Positions 7,148 to 15,475 of a stretch of 64,000 nucleotides of DNA are shown one piece after another. The position numbers and the translations under genes were made by a program. Under the pieces are notes generated by a model. That model had not been told where the DNA came from. It did no database searches and was given only the letters and a program-made list of their open reading frames with translations. Origin of the DNA: Streptomyces sp. NRRL S-1022 (GTDB lineage: Bacteria; Actinomycetota; Actinomycetes; Streptomycetales; Streptomycetaceae); NCBI RefSeq assembly GCF_000720135.1, contig NZ_JOIU01000037.1:1-64000 (forward strand), written 5' to 3'. Positions within the stretch are counted from its first letter, which is position 1; each line of letters begins with the position of its first letter.

Positions 7148-9453
7148 CGGTCGGTCACCACGGCCGCCTGCGGGCGGATCGGCAGGCGGTTGACCGGGCG
7201 GCCGGTGGCGGCGCGGACGGCGGAGGCGATCGCCGCCGGTGCCGTCACGACCGGGACCGCGCTGACCGACTTGGCGCCGAAGGGGGCCACCACGTCCCGT
7301 TCCTCGACCAGTTTCACGATCCGGATGTCGGGGGCGTCCAGGGCGGTCGGCAGGGCGTAGCCGGTGAGGTCGGGGTGGCGGATCAGGCCGCGGGGCGTGC
7401 GGAGGTTCTCGGTGAGGGCGATGCCCACGCCCTGCGTGACGCCCGCCTCGATGCGCGCCGCCAGCTGCGCCGGGTTCAGCACCCGGCCCACGTCCTGGGC
7501 GACCGCCAGCTCCACCACCCGGACCGAGCCCAGCTCGACGTCGACGTCCACCACCGCGCGGATCGCGCAGAAGGCGAGGCCCACGAAGGCGTCGCCCTGG
7601 CCGGCGGCGTCCAGCGGCTCGGTGGGGTGCGGGCGGCACTGGGCGGTGGCCCACAGCTCCTTGCCCTCCAACGCCTCGGTGACGGTGGTCGACAGGACGC
7701 CGTCGTACGAGGTGATCTTGCCGTCGGTGATCTGGAGCAGCTCGGTGGACATGCCGAACTTGTGCGCGAGCGGCTGGAGCAGTTGCGTGCGGACCATCTT
7801 GGCGGCCCGTTCCACCGCGCCGCCGGACACCCAGGTGTGCCGGCCCCGGCAGCCCCCGCCGGCCGGCGGCTGGTCGGTGTCGACCGGGGCGACGTGGACC
7901 TCCTCGACGCCGAGGGTCTCCTGGACGATCTGCCGGGCCAGCGTGGTGAAGCCCTGGCCGGTCTCGACGGCCGCGCACAGCACGGTCGCGATGCCGTCGT
8001 GGACCTTGACCGTGGCCGTCGACACCTCGTCGGCGCCCTCCGCGCCGAGCATGTGCACCATGCCCAGGCCGTAGCCGACGCCCCGGCGCACCGCGCCCGG
8101 TTCGCCCGCGCCCTCGGGGCCGCCGGGCAGCAGCCACTCCTCCTCGGGGGTGTCCTTGGGCAGCGCCGGGAGCGGGAAGTCCCGTACCGCCTGGAGGAGT
8201 TCGGCGACCGGGGCCGGGCAGGTCACGGTCTGGCCGATCGGCAGGACGTCACCGGTGGCGAGGACGTTGCGCACGCGCAGTTCGGCCGGGTCCAGGCCCA
8301 GCTTCTTCGCCAGCTTGTCCATCTGCGCCTCGTAGGCGGCACACACCTGCATGGCGCCCTCGCCGCGGACGTGGCCGGAGGGCGGGTTGTTGGTGCGGAC
8401 GGCCCAGCCCTCGATGAAGGCGTTGGGGACGACGTACGGGCCGCACGCGAAGGAGACGGCGGCGGCGAGCACCTCGGCGGAGGTGTCGGCGTACGCGCCC
8501 GCGTCCAGCAGGATCTGCGCCTCGACCTTCACCAGCTTGCCCTCGGCGTCGGCGTGGTGGCGGTAACGCAGCAGGGTGGGGTGGCGGTGGGCGTGGCCGA
8601 GGAAGGACTCCTCGCGGGTCGCCGTCAGCTTCACCGGGCAGCCGGTCTTCAGGGCGAGCAGGCCGAGCGGGAGCTGGAAGCCCTGGTCCTCGCGGTCGGC
8701 GGTGGCGCCGGGCACCCCGGTGACGACGATCTTCACTCGATCGGGGGGCAGGCCGTAGCAGGCTGCGGCGGTGTTGCGGTCGGTGTGCGGGTCGGTGGAG
8801 GCCAGGTACAGCTCCACCCCGCCGTCGGGGCGGGGCACGGCGAGGCCGGCCTCGGCGCCGATGGGGGCCGGGTCCGCGCGGCCGATGCGGTACTGGCCCT
8901 CGACGACGACCTCGCCGACGGCGCCCGGGTCGCCGTGGTGCAGCGGGATGTGCCGGATCAGGTTGCCGTCGGGGTGCAGCGGCTCGGCCTCGAAGGCCCG
9001 CTCGGGGTCGATGACCGGGTCGAGCACCTCGTACTCGACGATGACGGCGGCGGCGGCCATCCGCGCGGTGTCCGGGTGGTCGGCGGCGACGGCGGCGATG
9101 GGCTCGCCGTGGTGGCGTACGACCTCGGAGGCGAACACCGGCCGGTCGGGCGTGCCGCGGCCGTGGCGGGGCGTGCCGGGCACGTCCTCGTGAGTGATGA
9201 CGGCGCGGACGCCGGGCATCTCGCGCGCGTGGGTGGTGTCGATGGAGACGATGCGCGCGTGCGCGTGCGGGGAGCGCAGCACGGCCGCCCACAGCAGGCC
9301 CTCGGCCCACAGGTCGGCCGCGTACGGGAAGGTGCCCTCGGTCTTGGCGCGGGCGTCGGCGTGCGGCAGGGAGGCGCCGATGCCGTGCGGCGGCGGCTCG
9401 GCCGCGGGTGCGGGTTCCGCGGCGGTGGTCGCGGTGCCGGCTTCGTTGCTCAC
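7144..9453 (-). CDS. Xanthine dehydrogenase-type molybdopterin-binding subunit
   Basis: Large subunit (769 residues) of a molybdenum hydroxylase of the xanthine oxidase family. It has the N-terminal a/b hammerhead domain (ADLWAEGLLWAAVLRSPHAHARI) and then the Moco-binding region with VETGQGFTTLARQIVQE, a GCRGRHTWVSGGA loop and GQGDAFVGLAFCAIRAV. It would hydroxylate a purine or other heterocycle or aldehyde using water, passing electrons to the 2Fe-2S and FAD subunits encoded just upstream. The start is a GTG overlapping the previous stop (GTGA). The operon order is FAD, 2Fe-2S, Moco, small membrane protein. The substrate is not certain; xanthine is the default guess. No Moco-insertion chaperone (XdhC) gene is adjacent. 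Confidence 0.9.
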   Translation of the reverse strand: MSNEAGTATTAAEPAPAAEPPPHGIGASLPHADARAKTEGTFPYAADLWAEGLLWAAVLRSPHAHARIVSIDTTHAREMPGVRAVITHEDVPGTPRHGRGTPDRPVFASEVVRHHGEPIAAVAADHPDTARMAAAAVIVEYEVLDPVIDPERAFEAEPLHPDGNLIRHIPLHHGDPGAVGEVVVEGQYRIGRADPAPIGAEAGLAVPRPDGGVELYLASTDPHTDRNTAAACYGLPPDRVKIVVTGVPGATADREDQGFQLPLGLLALKTGCPVKLTATREESFLGHAHRHPTLLRYRHHADAEGKLVKVEAQILLDAGAYADTSAEVLAAAVSFACGPYVVPNAFIEGWAVRTNNPPSGHVRGEGAMQVCAAYEAQMDKLAKKLGLDPAELRVRNVLATGDVLPIGQTVTCPAPVAELLQAVRDFPLPALPKDTPEEEWLLPGGPEGAGEPGAVRRGVGYGLGMVHMLGAEGADEVSTATVKVHDGIATVLCAAVETGQGFTTLARQIVQETLGVEEVHVAPVDTDQPPAGGGCRGRHTWVSGGAVERAAKMVRTQLLQPLAHKFGMSTELLQITDGKITSYDGVLSTTVTEALEGKELWATAQCRPHPTEPLDAAGQGDAFVGLAFCAIRAVVDVDVELGSVRVVELAVAQDVGRVLNPAQLAARIEAGVTQGVGIALTENLRTPRGLIRHPDLTGYALPTALDAPDIRIVKLVEERDVVAPFGAKSVSAVPVVTAPAAIASAVRAATGRPVNRLPIRPQAAVVTDR

Positions 9454-11306
9454 GCCTGGCCTCCGTCCTGGCCGTAGTGCTGGTCCTGCGGTCCCGGCGG
9501 CGTGCCGTACGCGTCGGGCGTGCCGTACGGGTCCGACGGGTCGTAAGAATGCGTCGGGTCGTACGGTTCCGGCGGGTCGTACGGGTTGGGTGTCCGCGGG
9601 GTGTCGAAGGCGCCCGGTGCCTCGAACGCCGACGGGTGGACGCCGCCGGAGCCGGGGCCCGCCTGGTGCGGGATGCGGGCCTCGTCCGTCTCGGGCTCGC
9701 CGCCCGCGTGGGACGCCTCGCGCTCGGCGACGACCTCCTGGACGGCCTCCAGCACGCCCCGGTAGCCCGAGCACCGGCACAGGTTGCCGCACAGGGCCTG
9801 CCGGGTCTCCAGCTCGGTCGGCGCCGGGTTGCCCTCCAGCAGGTCGTGCACGGTCATCGCCATGCCGGGCACGCAGAAACCGCACTGCACGGCACCGCAC
9901 CGGGCGAGCGCGCGCTGCACGTCGGAGGGCTGCCCGTCGGCGGCGAGACCCTCGACCGTACGGACCTCGCTGCCGGCCGCGGTGACCGCCGGGACCAGGC
10001 AGGAGGCCACCAGGCGGCCGTCGACCTGCACGTTGCAGGCCCCGCACTCGCCCTGGGAGCAGCCGTCCTTGGCGCCCGCGAGGCCGAGCCGTTCGCGCAG
10101 CACGTACAGCAGGGACTCGCCGATCCAGGCGTCGGTGACGGGGCGGTCGGCGCCGTTGACGCGCAGCACGTAGGAGGCGAGGGGGTGGTCGTCGTGCGCC
10201 GGCGGTTCGGGCGTCTCCTCCCCGGCGTCGACGGAGGCGTCATCCTGCCCGCGCGGGGCGTCCTCTTCGGTGCCCGCGCCGTCGGAGTGGCCGTCGGGTA
10301 CGGCGGAGCCGGCCGCGGCCTCGGGGTCCTCCGGGTCGCTGCCGGGGGCCTCGGGGGAGGCGATGCGCTCGGCCGTGGGCGCCGTCGCGGCGGGCTCGGA
10401 GGCGTCGGCGGGGCCGGCCGGCCGGTCGTGGCCCGCGGGGCCGTCAGCGGGCCGCTCAGGGGCTTCGGCGAGGCTGTGGGCCTCTGCTTCCGGCGCCGTA
10501 CCCGACTCGGCGGACGCGACCGGTTCGGCGAGTTCGGCGGTCTCGGCGGACAGTCCCGTACCGCCGGGCGTGTCGGTCTCCCCGGTGTCCCTGGCGTTCC
10601 TGGCGTCCCCGGTGTCCCCGGTGTCCTCGGTATCGGCGTAGTCGCCGTACCCGTCCGCCGGGCCGTACCCCTCCCGCGGACCGTACGCGTCCGGCGCACC
10701 GCCCCGCGGTTGGTGGCCGGCGGCGTCGTCCGGGTCCGGCGCGGGGGCGGGGGCGGGGGCGGCCGGCCTGTCCCACGCGTGGCCCGCGCCGTCCGTAGCC
10801 CAGGGCGCCGGCGCGCCGCCGGGCAGCGTGGCCGGCGGGGTGCCCCACTGCTCGACCAGCGAGGACGCGGTGTACTCGCCGGACTCGTCCGGCAGCTCGC
10901 CCCCGGCGACCGGGATGGACCACTCTCCGGTGACGTCGTGTCCCGGCGCGCCCGGCGCCGCGGGCTCCTCGAAGGTCCAGTGCTGGGTGGCACCGGGCCG
11001 GTACGTGAACCGGTCGTCCGCGGCCTGCGGCGGGGCCGGTACGGCGTTCGGGTCGGGCCACCGGGCGCCGTCGTCGGGCGCGGGCCACGCACCGGGGGTG
11101 CCGTCGGTGTGCGTGGCCGTTATCCGCGGCGGCACGTAGCCGTGGCCGGGCGCGGCCAGCGGGCTGTCACCGGACAGCAGGGCGTCGATGCCGCCCTCGG
11201 GGAGTTCGACGAAGGCCGTGGCTCCGTCGTCGTAGTCGCCCTGGGGCAGCGGGTTCCAGCGTCCGCCGCCCTGGGGCGTGCCCTCTCCGTGCTGGTCGTC
11301 GGTCAC
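9450..11306 (-). CDS. 2Fe-2S subunit of molybdenum hydroxylase with long disordered extensions
   Basis: Protein of 618 residues. Only residues 379-530 form the normal (2Fe-2S)2 subunit. The plant-type cluster shows CSQGECGACN with a further Cys, and the second cluster shows CGAVQCGFC and CGNLCRC. The family is normally 150-200 residues long. Here a 378-residue N-terminal extension, acidic and rich in Pro, Gly, Ala, Asp, Glu and Thr, precedes it. A roughly 90-residue Tyr/Pro/Asp-rich tail follows, with repeats such as PYDP and YGTP. The start GTG at 11306 overlaps the upstream stop (GTGA). The protein transfers electrons from the Moco subunit to the FAD subunit. Confidence 0.88.
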   Translation of the reverse strand: MTDDQHGEGTPQGGGRWNPLPQGDYDDGATAFVELPEGGIDALLSGDSPLAAPGHGYVPPRITATHTDGTPGAWPAPDDGARWPDPNAVPAPPQAADDRFTYRPGATQHWTFEEPAAPGAPGHDVTGEWSIPVAGGELPDESGEYTASSLVEQWGTPPATLPGGAPAPWATDGAGHAWDRPAAPAPAPAPDPDDAAGHQPRGGAPDAYGPREGYGPADGYGDYADTEDTGDTGDARNARDTGETDTPGGTGLSAETAELAEPVASAESGTAPEAEAHSLAEAPERPADGPAGHDRPAGPADASEPAATAPTAERIASPEAPGSDPEDPEAAAGSAVPDGHSDGAGTEEDAPRGQDDASVDAGEETPEPPAHDDHPLASYVLRVNGADRPVTDAWIGESLLYVLRERLGLAGAKDGCSQGECGACNVQVDGRLVASCLVPAVTAAGSEVRTVEGLAADGQPSDVQRALARCGAVQCGFCVPGMAMTVHDLLEGNPAPTELETRQALCGNLCRCSGYRGVLEAVQEVVAEREASHAGGEPETDEARIPHQAGPGSGGVHPSAFEAPGAFDTPRTPNPYDPPEPYDPTHSYDPSDPYGTPDAYGTPPGPQDQHYGQDGGQA

Positions 11307-12196
11307 GACAGCGCCCTCCCCAGTGCTCGTCGGGCCAGCGCGGCGACGGTGCGCCGCAGGTGCAGTACGGCGGGCGGGAGCGGGGTCACCGAGCCGTCCG
11401 GCTCGGGGGCCGGGTCGGGGATGCAGGCCGCGGCGACGTACTCCCCGAAGGCGTGCAGGGCCTCCGGGACGAGGGCGCGGTCGTTGTCCCAGTCGATCAG
11501 CTGGGCGACCCACTGCTCGGCCTCCAGCGGCCTGAGCGGCATCGGCGCTATGGCTCCCACGGCGCAGCGCACGCCGCGCCGGGCCGGGTCGAGGACGAGC
11601 GCCACGGAGGCCAGCGCGCGGCCCGGTCCGGTGCGGCCGGTCGCCTTCAGGAAGACCTGCGGGGCGTGCAGCAGCGGCACGCGCACGTAGCCGATGAGTT
11701 CGCCGCCGCGCAGCATCTCCACGCCGGCCAGCAGGTGCGACACCGGGATCTCCCGGCGGGCCCCGCCCGGGCCCGCGATGATCAGCGTCGCTTCCAGGGC
11801 GGCCAGCACCGGCAGCGCGTCCCCGGTGGGGGCGGCCGAGGCGATGTTGCCGCCCAGGGTGCCGGCGTTGCGGATGTGCGGCGGGCCCGCGGCGCGCGCG
11901 GCGGCGGCGAGCGCCGGGATCAGGGCCGCGAAGTCGGGGCGGCCCATGCGCGCGTGGGTGAGGCCGGCGCCGAGCAGCGCGTGGCCGTCCTGGTACTGCC
12001 AGCCGCGGATCTCGCTGATCCGGCCGAGGCCGACCAGTGCGGCGGGCCGGAGCTGCCCGGAGTTGACGGCGGCCATCAGATCGGTGCCGCCCGCCACGGG
12101 GACGGCGGTGGGCATGGCGGTGAGGGCCGCCACGGCCTCGTCCAGTGTCGTGGGCAAGGTGACGGCCTGCGCCGCCTGCGGTGCGTGCGTGGTCAA
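11303..12196 (-). CDS. FAD-binding subunit of molybdenum hydroxylase
   Basis: Medium subunit (about 297 residues) of the xanthine/CO dehydrogenase family. The FAD-binding PCMH motif appears as VPVAGGTDLMAA and the second motif as IRNAGTLGGNIASAAPTGD. A C-terminal CO_deh_flav_C domain follows (LASVALVLDPARRGVRCAVGA). I place the start at a TTG (12196) with GGAAGGGG about eight bases upstream. The frame is open further, without better starts close by. It is the first gene of the operon, so the promoter should lie in 12197-12468. That region contains a CCGTACGG palindrome near 12240. Confidence 0.85.
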   Translation of the reverse strand: MTTHAPQAAQAVTLPTTLDEAVAALTAMPTAVPVAGGTDLMAAVNSGQLRPAALVGLGRISEIRGWQYQDGHALLGAGLTHARMGRPDFAALIPALAAAARAAGPPHIRNAGTLGGNIASAAPTGDALPVLAALEATLIIAGPGGARREIPVSHLLAGVEMLRGGELIGYVRVPLLHAPQVFLKATGRTGPGRALASVALVLDPARRGVRCAVGAIAPMPLRPLEAEQWVAQLIDWDNDRALVPEALHAFGEYVAAACIPDPAPEPDGSVTPLPPAVLHLRRTVAALARRALGRALS

Positions 12197-12468
12197 ACCG
12201 GCTGCCCCTTCCCGCTGCCCCACCTGGTCCCGCCTGTGCTGCCGTACGGTACGTGCTGACAGGGCGGACGACGCAACTCTGGCACATCTTCGCAACGCTC
12301 GAACGCGGGGGTCCGCTAGGAGACATTCGCCCATCTCACCGGGGAGATGGTCCGTTTTCGTACGGCATCACCAGTGCGCACGGATTGCCACTCTTCGGTG
12401 ACGCTGCCGGGTTTTTCCGTTACCTGTTCGGGGCGGCGGCGGTCGGGGGCGGTGACCGTCCGGGGCGG

Positions 12469-14106
12469 TCACCGGTTCGGGGGCGGCCCCTCGATCGGGC
12501 GGCCCGGCACGCCGGGGCGGCGCTGCCAGGGGCGGGGACCGGCGGCCGGCCGGTAGGCGACGCCGAGGGCGTCAAGTCGCCGGTAGTGGGCGGTCATCCG
12601 GCGTTCGAAGTCCGCGTAGTCGCGCTCGGCCGGGGCGGGCAGCGCGCTCCAGGCGACCTCGGCGAAGGCCGCGAGGCGGGGGAAGGCCTGGTAGTCCACG
12701 CGCGCGGCGTCTTCCAGCACCTCGGTCCACACGTTGGCCTGGGTGCCCAGCACGTGCCGGGCCTCCGCCTCGTCGAGCCCTTCCGGGACGGGCTCGAACC
12801 GGTAGACGTCCTCCAGGGTGCGCACGAAGCCGATCGGTACGGGCTCGTCCTCGCCCGGGGCCTGACGGTGGTCCAGGTACACGTACTGCTCCGGGCACAT
12901 GACCACGTCGTGGCCGGCCCGCGCGGCGGCGATCCCGCCCGCGTAGCCGCGCCAGGAGGAGACGGCCGCGCCCGGCGCGAGCCCGCCCTCCAGGATCTCG
13001 TCCCAGCCGATGAGGCGGCGCCCGCGCGCGGAGAGCCAGGCGTCGAAGTGCCCGATGAACCAGGACTGCAGCGCGTCCTCGTCGGCGAGGCCGAGGTCGG
13101 CGATGCGGGTCTTGGCGGTCAGGGACCGAGCCCACTGCTCCTTGCGGCACTCGTCGCCGCCGACGTGCACGAACGCCGAGAACTCGGCGGCGTCCGCGGG
13201 GAACAGCTCCAGGACCTCCTCGAACACCCCCTCGTAGAACCGCAGGGTGGCGTCGGTGGGGGCCAGCACGTTGGACGAGATGCCCCAGGTGTCCCAGACG
13301 GAGAGGGCGGCGGTGTCGACGACGTCGGTGTTGCCGAGTTCGGGGTAGGCGGCGATGGCGGCCTGCGAGTGGCCGGGTACGTCGATCTCGGGGACGACAC
13401 TGATGTGCCGCTCGGCGGCGTAGGCGACGATCTCGCGGATGTCGTCGTGGGTGTAGTACCCGCCGTGCGGTTTGTCGTCCCACAGCGGTGAGGCCCGGTG
13501 GCCGAATTTCGTCCGCGCCCGCCAGGAGGCGATCTCGGTCAGTTTCGGATAGCGCTCGATCTCGATGCGCCAGCCCTGGTCGTCCGTCAGGTGCAGGTGC
13601 AGGACGTTGAGTTTGTGCGCGGCCATCAGGTCCAGATAGCGCAGCACGCCCTCCTTGGGCATGAAGTGCCGGGCCACGTCGAGCAGGAGGCCCCGCCAGC
13701 GGAACCGGGGCGCGTCCTCGACGGCCTGCTGCGGGACGCCGGGGGCGGTGTCCGGACGGACGGGGGCGCGCCGGAAGGCGTCGGGGCCGAGCAGCTGGCG
13801 CAGCGTCTGCGCGCCCCAGAACACGCCCGCCGGTCCGCCGCCGCGGATCTCCACGCCCTGCCCGGCGGCCGCGTCCAGCCGGTACGCCTCGGGCGCGAGG
13901 GTGTCGTCCAGCAGCAGCCGTATGCCGCCCCGGGCGTCCCGCGGCCCGGGGCGCAGCGGCAGGCCCAGGGCGGCGCCGAGGGTGGCGCGCAGCCAGCGCT
14001 CGGTGCGTTCCGTGCCGGGGCCGGCCCACAGCGTGGTGGCTTCGCCGAGCGGCACACCGGGCCCCGCGGGCCCGTCGACGGCGCGCGGCGCCGGAATCAG
14101 TTCCAC
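12469..14106 (-). CDS. Beta-N-acetylhexosaminidase (GH20)
   Basis: Glycoside hydrolase family 20 enzyme of 545 residues. An N-terminal GH20b domain precedes the catalytic barrel. The catalytic Asp-Glu pair lies in HVGGDECRKEQW. Other conserved pieces are GLLLDVARHFMP, LHLHLTDDQGWR and EIDVPGHSQAAIAAYPEL. It removes terminal GlcNAc or GalNAc, for example from chitobiose. There is no signal peptide, so it probably acts in the cytoplasm on imported disaccharides. The GTG at 14106 has GAGGGG upstream. A DasR-like site and a TTGCAC/GTGCAA palindrome upstream suggest GlcNAc-responsive repression. A GGTGACCG/CGGTCACC hairpin overlaps its stop codon. Confidence 0.92.
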   Translation of the reverse strand: MELIPAPRAVDGPAGPGVPLGEATTLWAGPGTERTERWLRATLGAALGLPLRPGPRDARGGIRLLLDDTLAPEAYRLDAAAGQGVEIRGGGPAGVFWGAQTLRQLLGPDAFRRAPVRPDTAPGVPQQAVEDAPRFRWRGLLLDVARHFMPKEGVLRYLDLMAAHKLNVLHLHLTDDQGWRIEIERYPKLTEIASWRARTKFGHRASPLWDDKPHGGYYTHDDIREIVAYAAERHISVVPEIDVPGHSQAAIAAYPELGNTDVVDTAALSVWDTWGISSNVLAPTDATLRFYEGVFEEVLELFPADAAEFSAFVHVGGDECRKEQWARSLTAKTRIADLGLADEDALQSWFIGHFDAWLSARGRRLIGWDEILEGGLAPGAAVSSWRGYAGGIAAARAGHDVVMCPEQYVYLDHRQAPGEDEPVPIGFVRTLEDVYRFEPVPEGLDEAEARHVLGTQANVWTEVLEDAARVDYQAFPRLAAFAEVAWSALPAPAERDYADFERRMTAHYRRLDALGVAYRPAAGPRPWQRRPGVPGRPIEGPPPNR

Positions 14107-14126
14107 GACATCAGCCCCTCACCGCA

Positions 14127-14141
14127 TTGCACCGTGTGCAA
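14127..14141. promoter_or_regulatory. TTGCAC-N3-GTGCAA palindrome, operator candidate
   Basis: An inverted repeat with 6-base arms and a 3-base spacer lies 20-35 bases upstream of the hexosaminidase start. A related TGTGCAcc half follows at about 14155. It looks like an operator for a GntR-, ROK- or LacI-type repressor. Its position between promoter and start would suit repression. The cognate regulator is unknown. Confidence 0.45.
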
Positions 14142-14206
14142 CGCCTCCGTCACCCTGTGCACCACCGCATCCGACGACAGGCTAGGGACCGGGCCGACGC
14201 CCCACA

Positions 14207-14222
14207 AGAGGTCTGGACCACT
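14207..14222. promoter_or_regulatory. DasR-responsive element (dre)-like site
   Basis: The 16-mer AGAGGTCTGGACCACT matches 13 of 16 positions of the dre consensus ACTGGTCTAGACCACT as I recall it, with the GGTC and GACCACT cores intact. It is about 100 bases upstream of the hexosaminidase. DasR is the Streptomyces GntR-family repressor of chitin/GlcNAc genes and is relieved by glucosamine-6-phosphate. The family logic and target function agree well. Confidence 0.65.
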
Positions 14223-14242
14223 TGACGGCCGGAAAACGCGAA

Positions 14243-14279
14243 GATCCCCGGGACGTGCCGGACGCACGTCCCGGGGATC
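14243..14279 (-). terminator. Intrinsic terminator of the DUF3039 gene
   Basis: A perfect 16-bp stem (GATCCCCGGGACGTGC and its complement) has a 5-base loop. On the minus strand it is followed by CGCGTTTTCC. It separates the DUF3039 gene from the hexosaminidase promoter. Confidence 0.8.
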
Positions 14280-14305
14280 CGACCGCCGGCGGGCGGGCCG
14301 GTGGC

Positions 14306-14596
14306 CTACTTCTTGTCGCCGCCCTTGCCCTTGCCCTCGTCGCCGCCGCTGCCCATGGACTCGTAGATCTCCTTGCACATGGGGCAGACGGGGTACTTCT
14401 TCGGGTCGCGGCCCGGCACCCAGACCTTGCCGCACAGCGCCACGACGGGGGTCCCGTCGAGGGCGCTCGCCATGATCTTGTCCTTCTGGACGTAGTGGGC
14501 GAAGCGCTCGTGGTCGCCGTCGCCGTGGGACACCTGCGGCGTCGGCTCTACGAGGGTCCCCGTACCAGTCCCGCGCTCGGGCTCAAGAGTGCTCAT
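14306..14596 (-). CDS. DUF3039 zinc-ribbon-like protein
   Basis: Protein of 96 residues. The conserved core has HERFAHYV, VVALCGKVWVPGRDPKKYPVCPMCKEIYE and three cysteines (C plus CPMC) likely to bind a metal. This matches the actinobacterial DUF3039 family. A Gly/Lys-rich tail follows. ATG at 14596 was chosen over upstream in-frame codons because the conserved sequence starts soon after. It lies just downstream of and in the same direction as the YqgE gene, with about 30 bases between, so the two may be co-transcribed. Function unknown. Confidence 0.85.
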   Translation of the reverse strand: MSTLEPERGTGTGTLVEPTPQVSHGDGDHERFAHYVQKDKIMASALDGTPVVALCGKVWVPGRDPKKYPVCPMCKEIYESMGSGGDEGKGKGGDKK

Positions 14597-14625
14597 AACA
14601 GCCAGGGTACTGAAGCTCACACGCA

Positions 14626-15207
14626 TCAGTTGAGCGAAGGGTCGTCCGGATACGTGGCCACCATCGCCAGTTCGTTGCGCTGGCGCCGCAGCACCTCGCG
14701 CCAGAGCCTCTCCGGGGCCGGCGAGGACACGTCACCCGGTTCGGACTCCACGACGTACCAGGCGCCCTCCACCAGCTCGTCCTCCAGCTGACCCGGGCCC
14801 CAGCCGGCGTACCCGGCGAAGATCCGCAGGCTGCCCACGGCCGAGGCGAGCAGCTCCGGCGGTGCCTCCAGGTCGACCAGGCCGATCGCGCCGTACACCC
14901 GCCGCCAGCCGAGGGGGGCCCGGTCACCGTCGGCGCCGCCCGGGATGACCGCCACGCCCAGTGCCGAGTCCAGCGACACCGGGCCGCCCTGGAAGACCAC
15001 CCCGGGCTCGCCGGCGAGTCCGGCCCAGTCCTCCAGGATGTCGCCGACGACCACCGGAGTGGGGCGGTTGAGGACGACACCGAGGGAACCCTCCTCGTCG
15101 TGGTCGAGAAGGAGCACCACCGCACGGTCGAAGTTCGGGTCCGCCAGGGCGGGCGTGGCCACGAGCAGCCGCCCTGTGAGCGAGGACACCTCGGTCATGC
15201 CAGACAT
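14626..15207 (-). CDS. YqgE/AlgH family protein
   Basis: Protein of 193 residues with family motifs LLVATPALADPNFDRAVVLLL, HDEEGSLGVVLNRPT, FQGGPV and FAGYAGWGPGQLEDEL. It is predicted cytoplasmic. The family is widespread and its biochemical role remains unclear; in pseudomonads AlgH affects alginate regulation. ATG at 15207 has GGGGGAAG ten bases upstream; an alternative ATG lies at 15198. It is divergent from murA. Confidence 0.9.
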   Translation of the reverse strand: MSGMTEVSSLTGRLLVATPALADPNFDRAVVLLLDHDEEGSLGVVLNRPTPVVVGDILEDWAGLAGEPGVVFQGGPVSLDSALGVAVIPGGADGDRAPLGWRRVYGAIGLVDLEAPPELLASAVGSLRIFAGYAGWGPGQLEDELVEGAWYVVESEPGDVSSPAPERLWREVLRRQRNELAMVATYPDDPSLN

Positions 15208-15475
15208 GATCCCGCATCTTCCCCCGGTGTGGGGACCCAATCGGGCGCCCCGGAGTGAAGGCTGCTCAGGGCGCATCGAAGCCGGGGGGCGCACACCCGG
15301 ACGCCGGTGACCCCATGTGCCCGATAGGGAACGGTTCGTGTTGTGACACACCTATGACGCGACTGGGTGGTCCTCGGGCTTACGGGCGGGGGGTGATCGG
15401 CGATTACCCTGTCTTCCCGGCCCCTGCGCACAGTGATCGGCCGGCCCCTGACCAACTCATCGGAACGCGAGATTC

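Noticed and set aside
7108..9477. Plus-strand open frame opposite the xanthine dehydrogenase large subunit
   Set aside because: Gly/Ala/Val-rich composition without family motifs; the minus strand has complete Moco-binding motifs.
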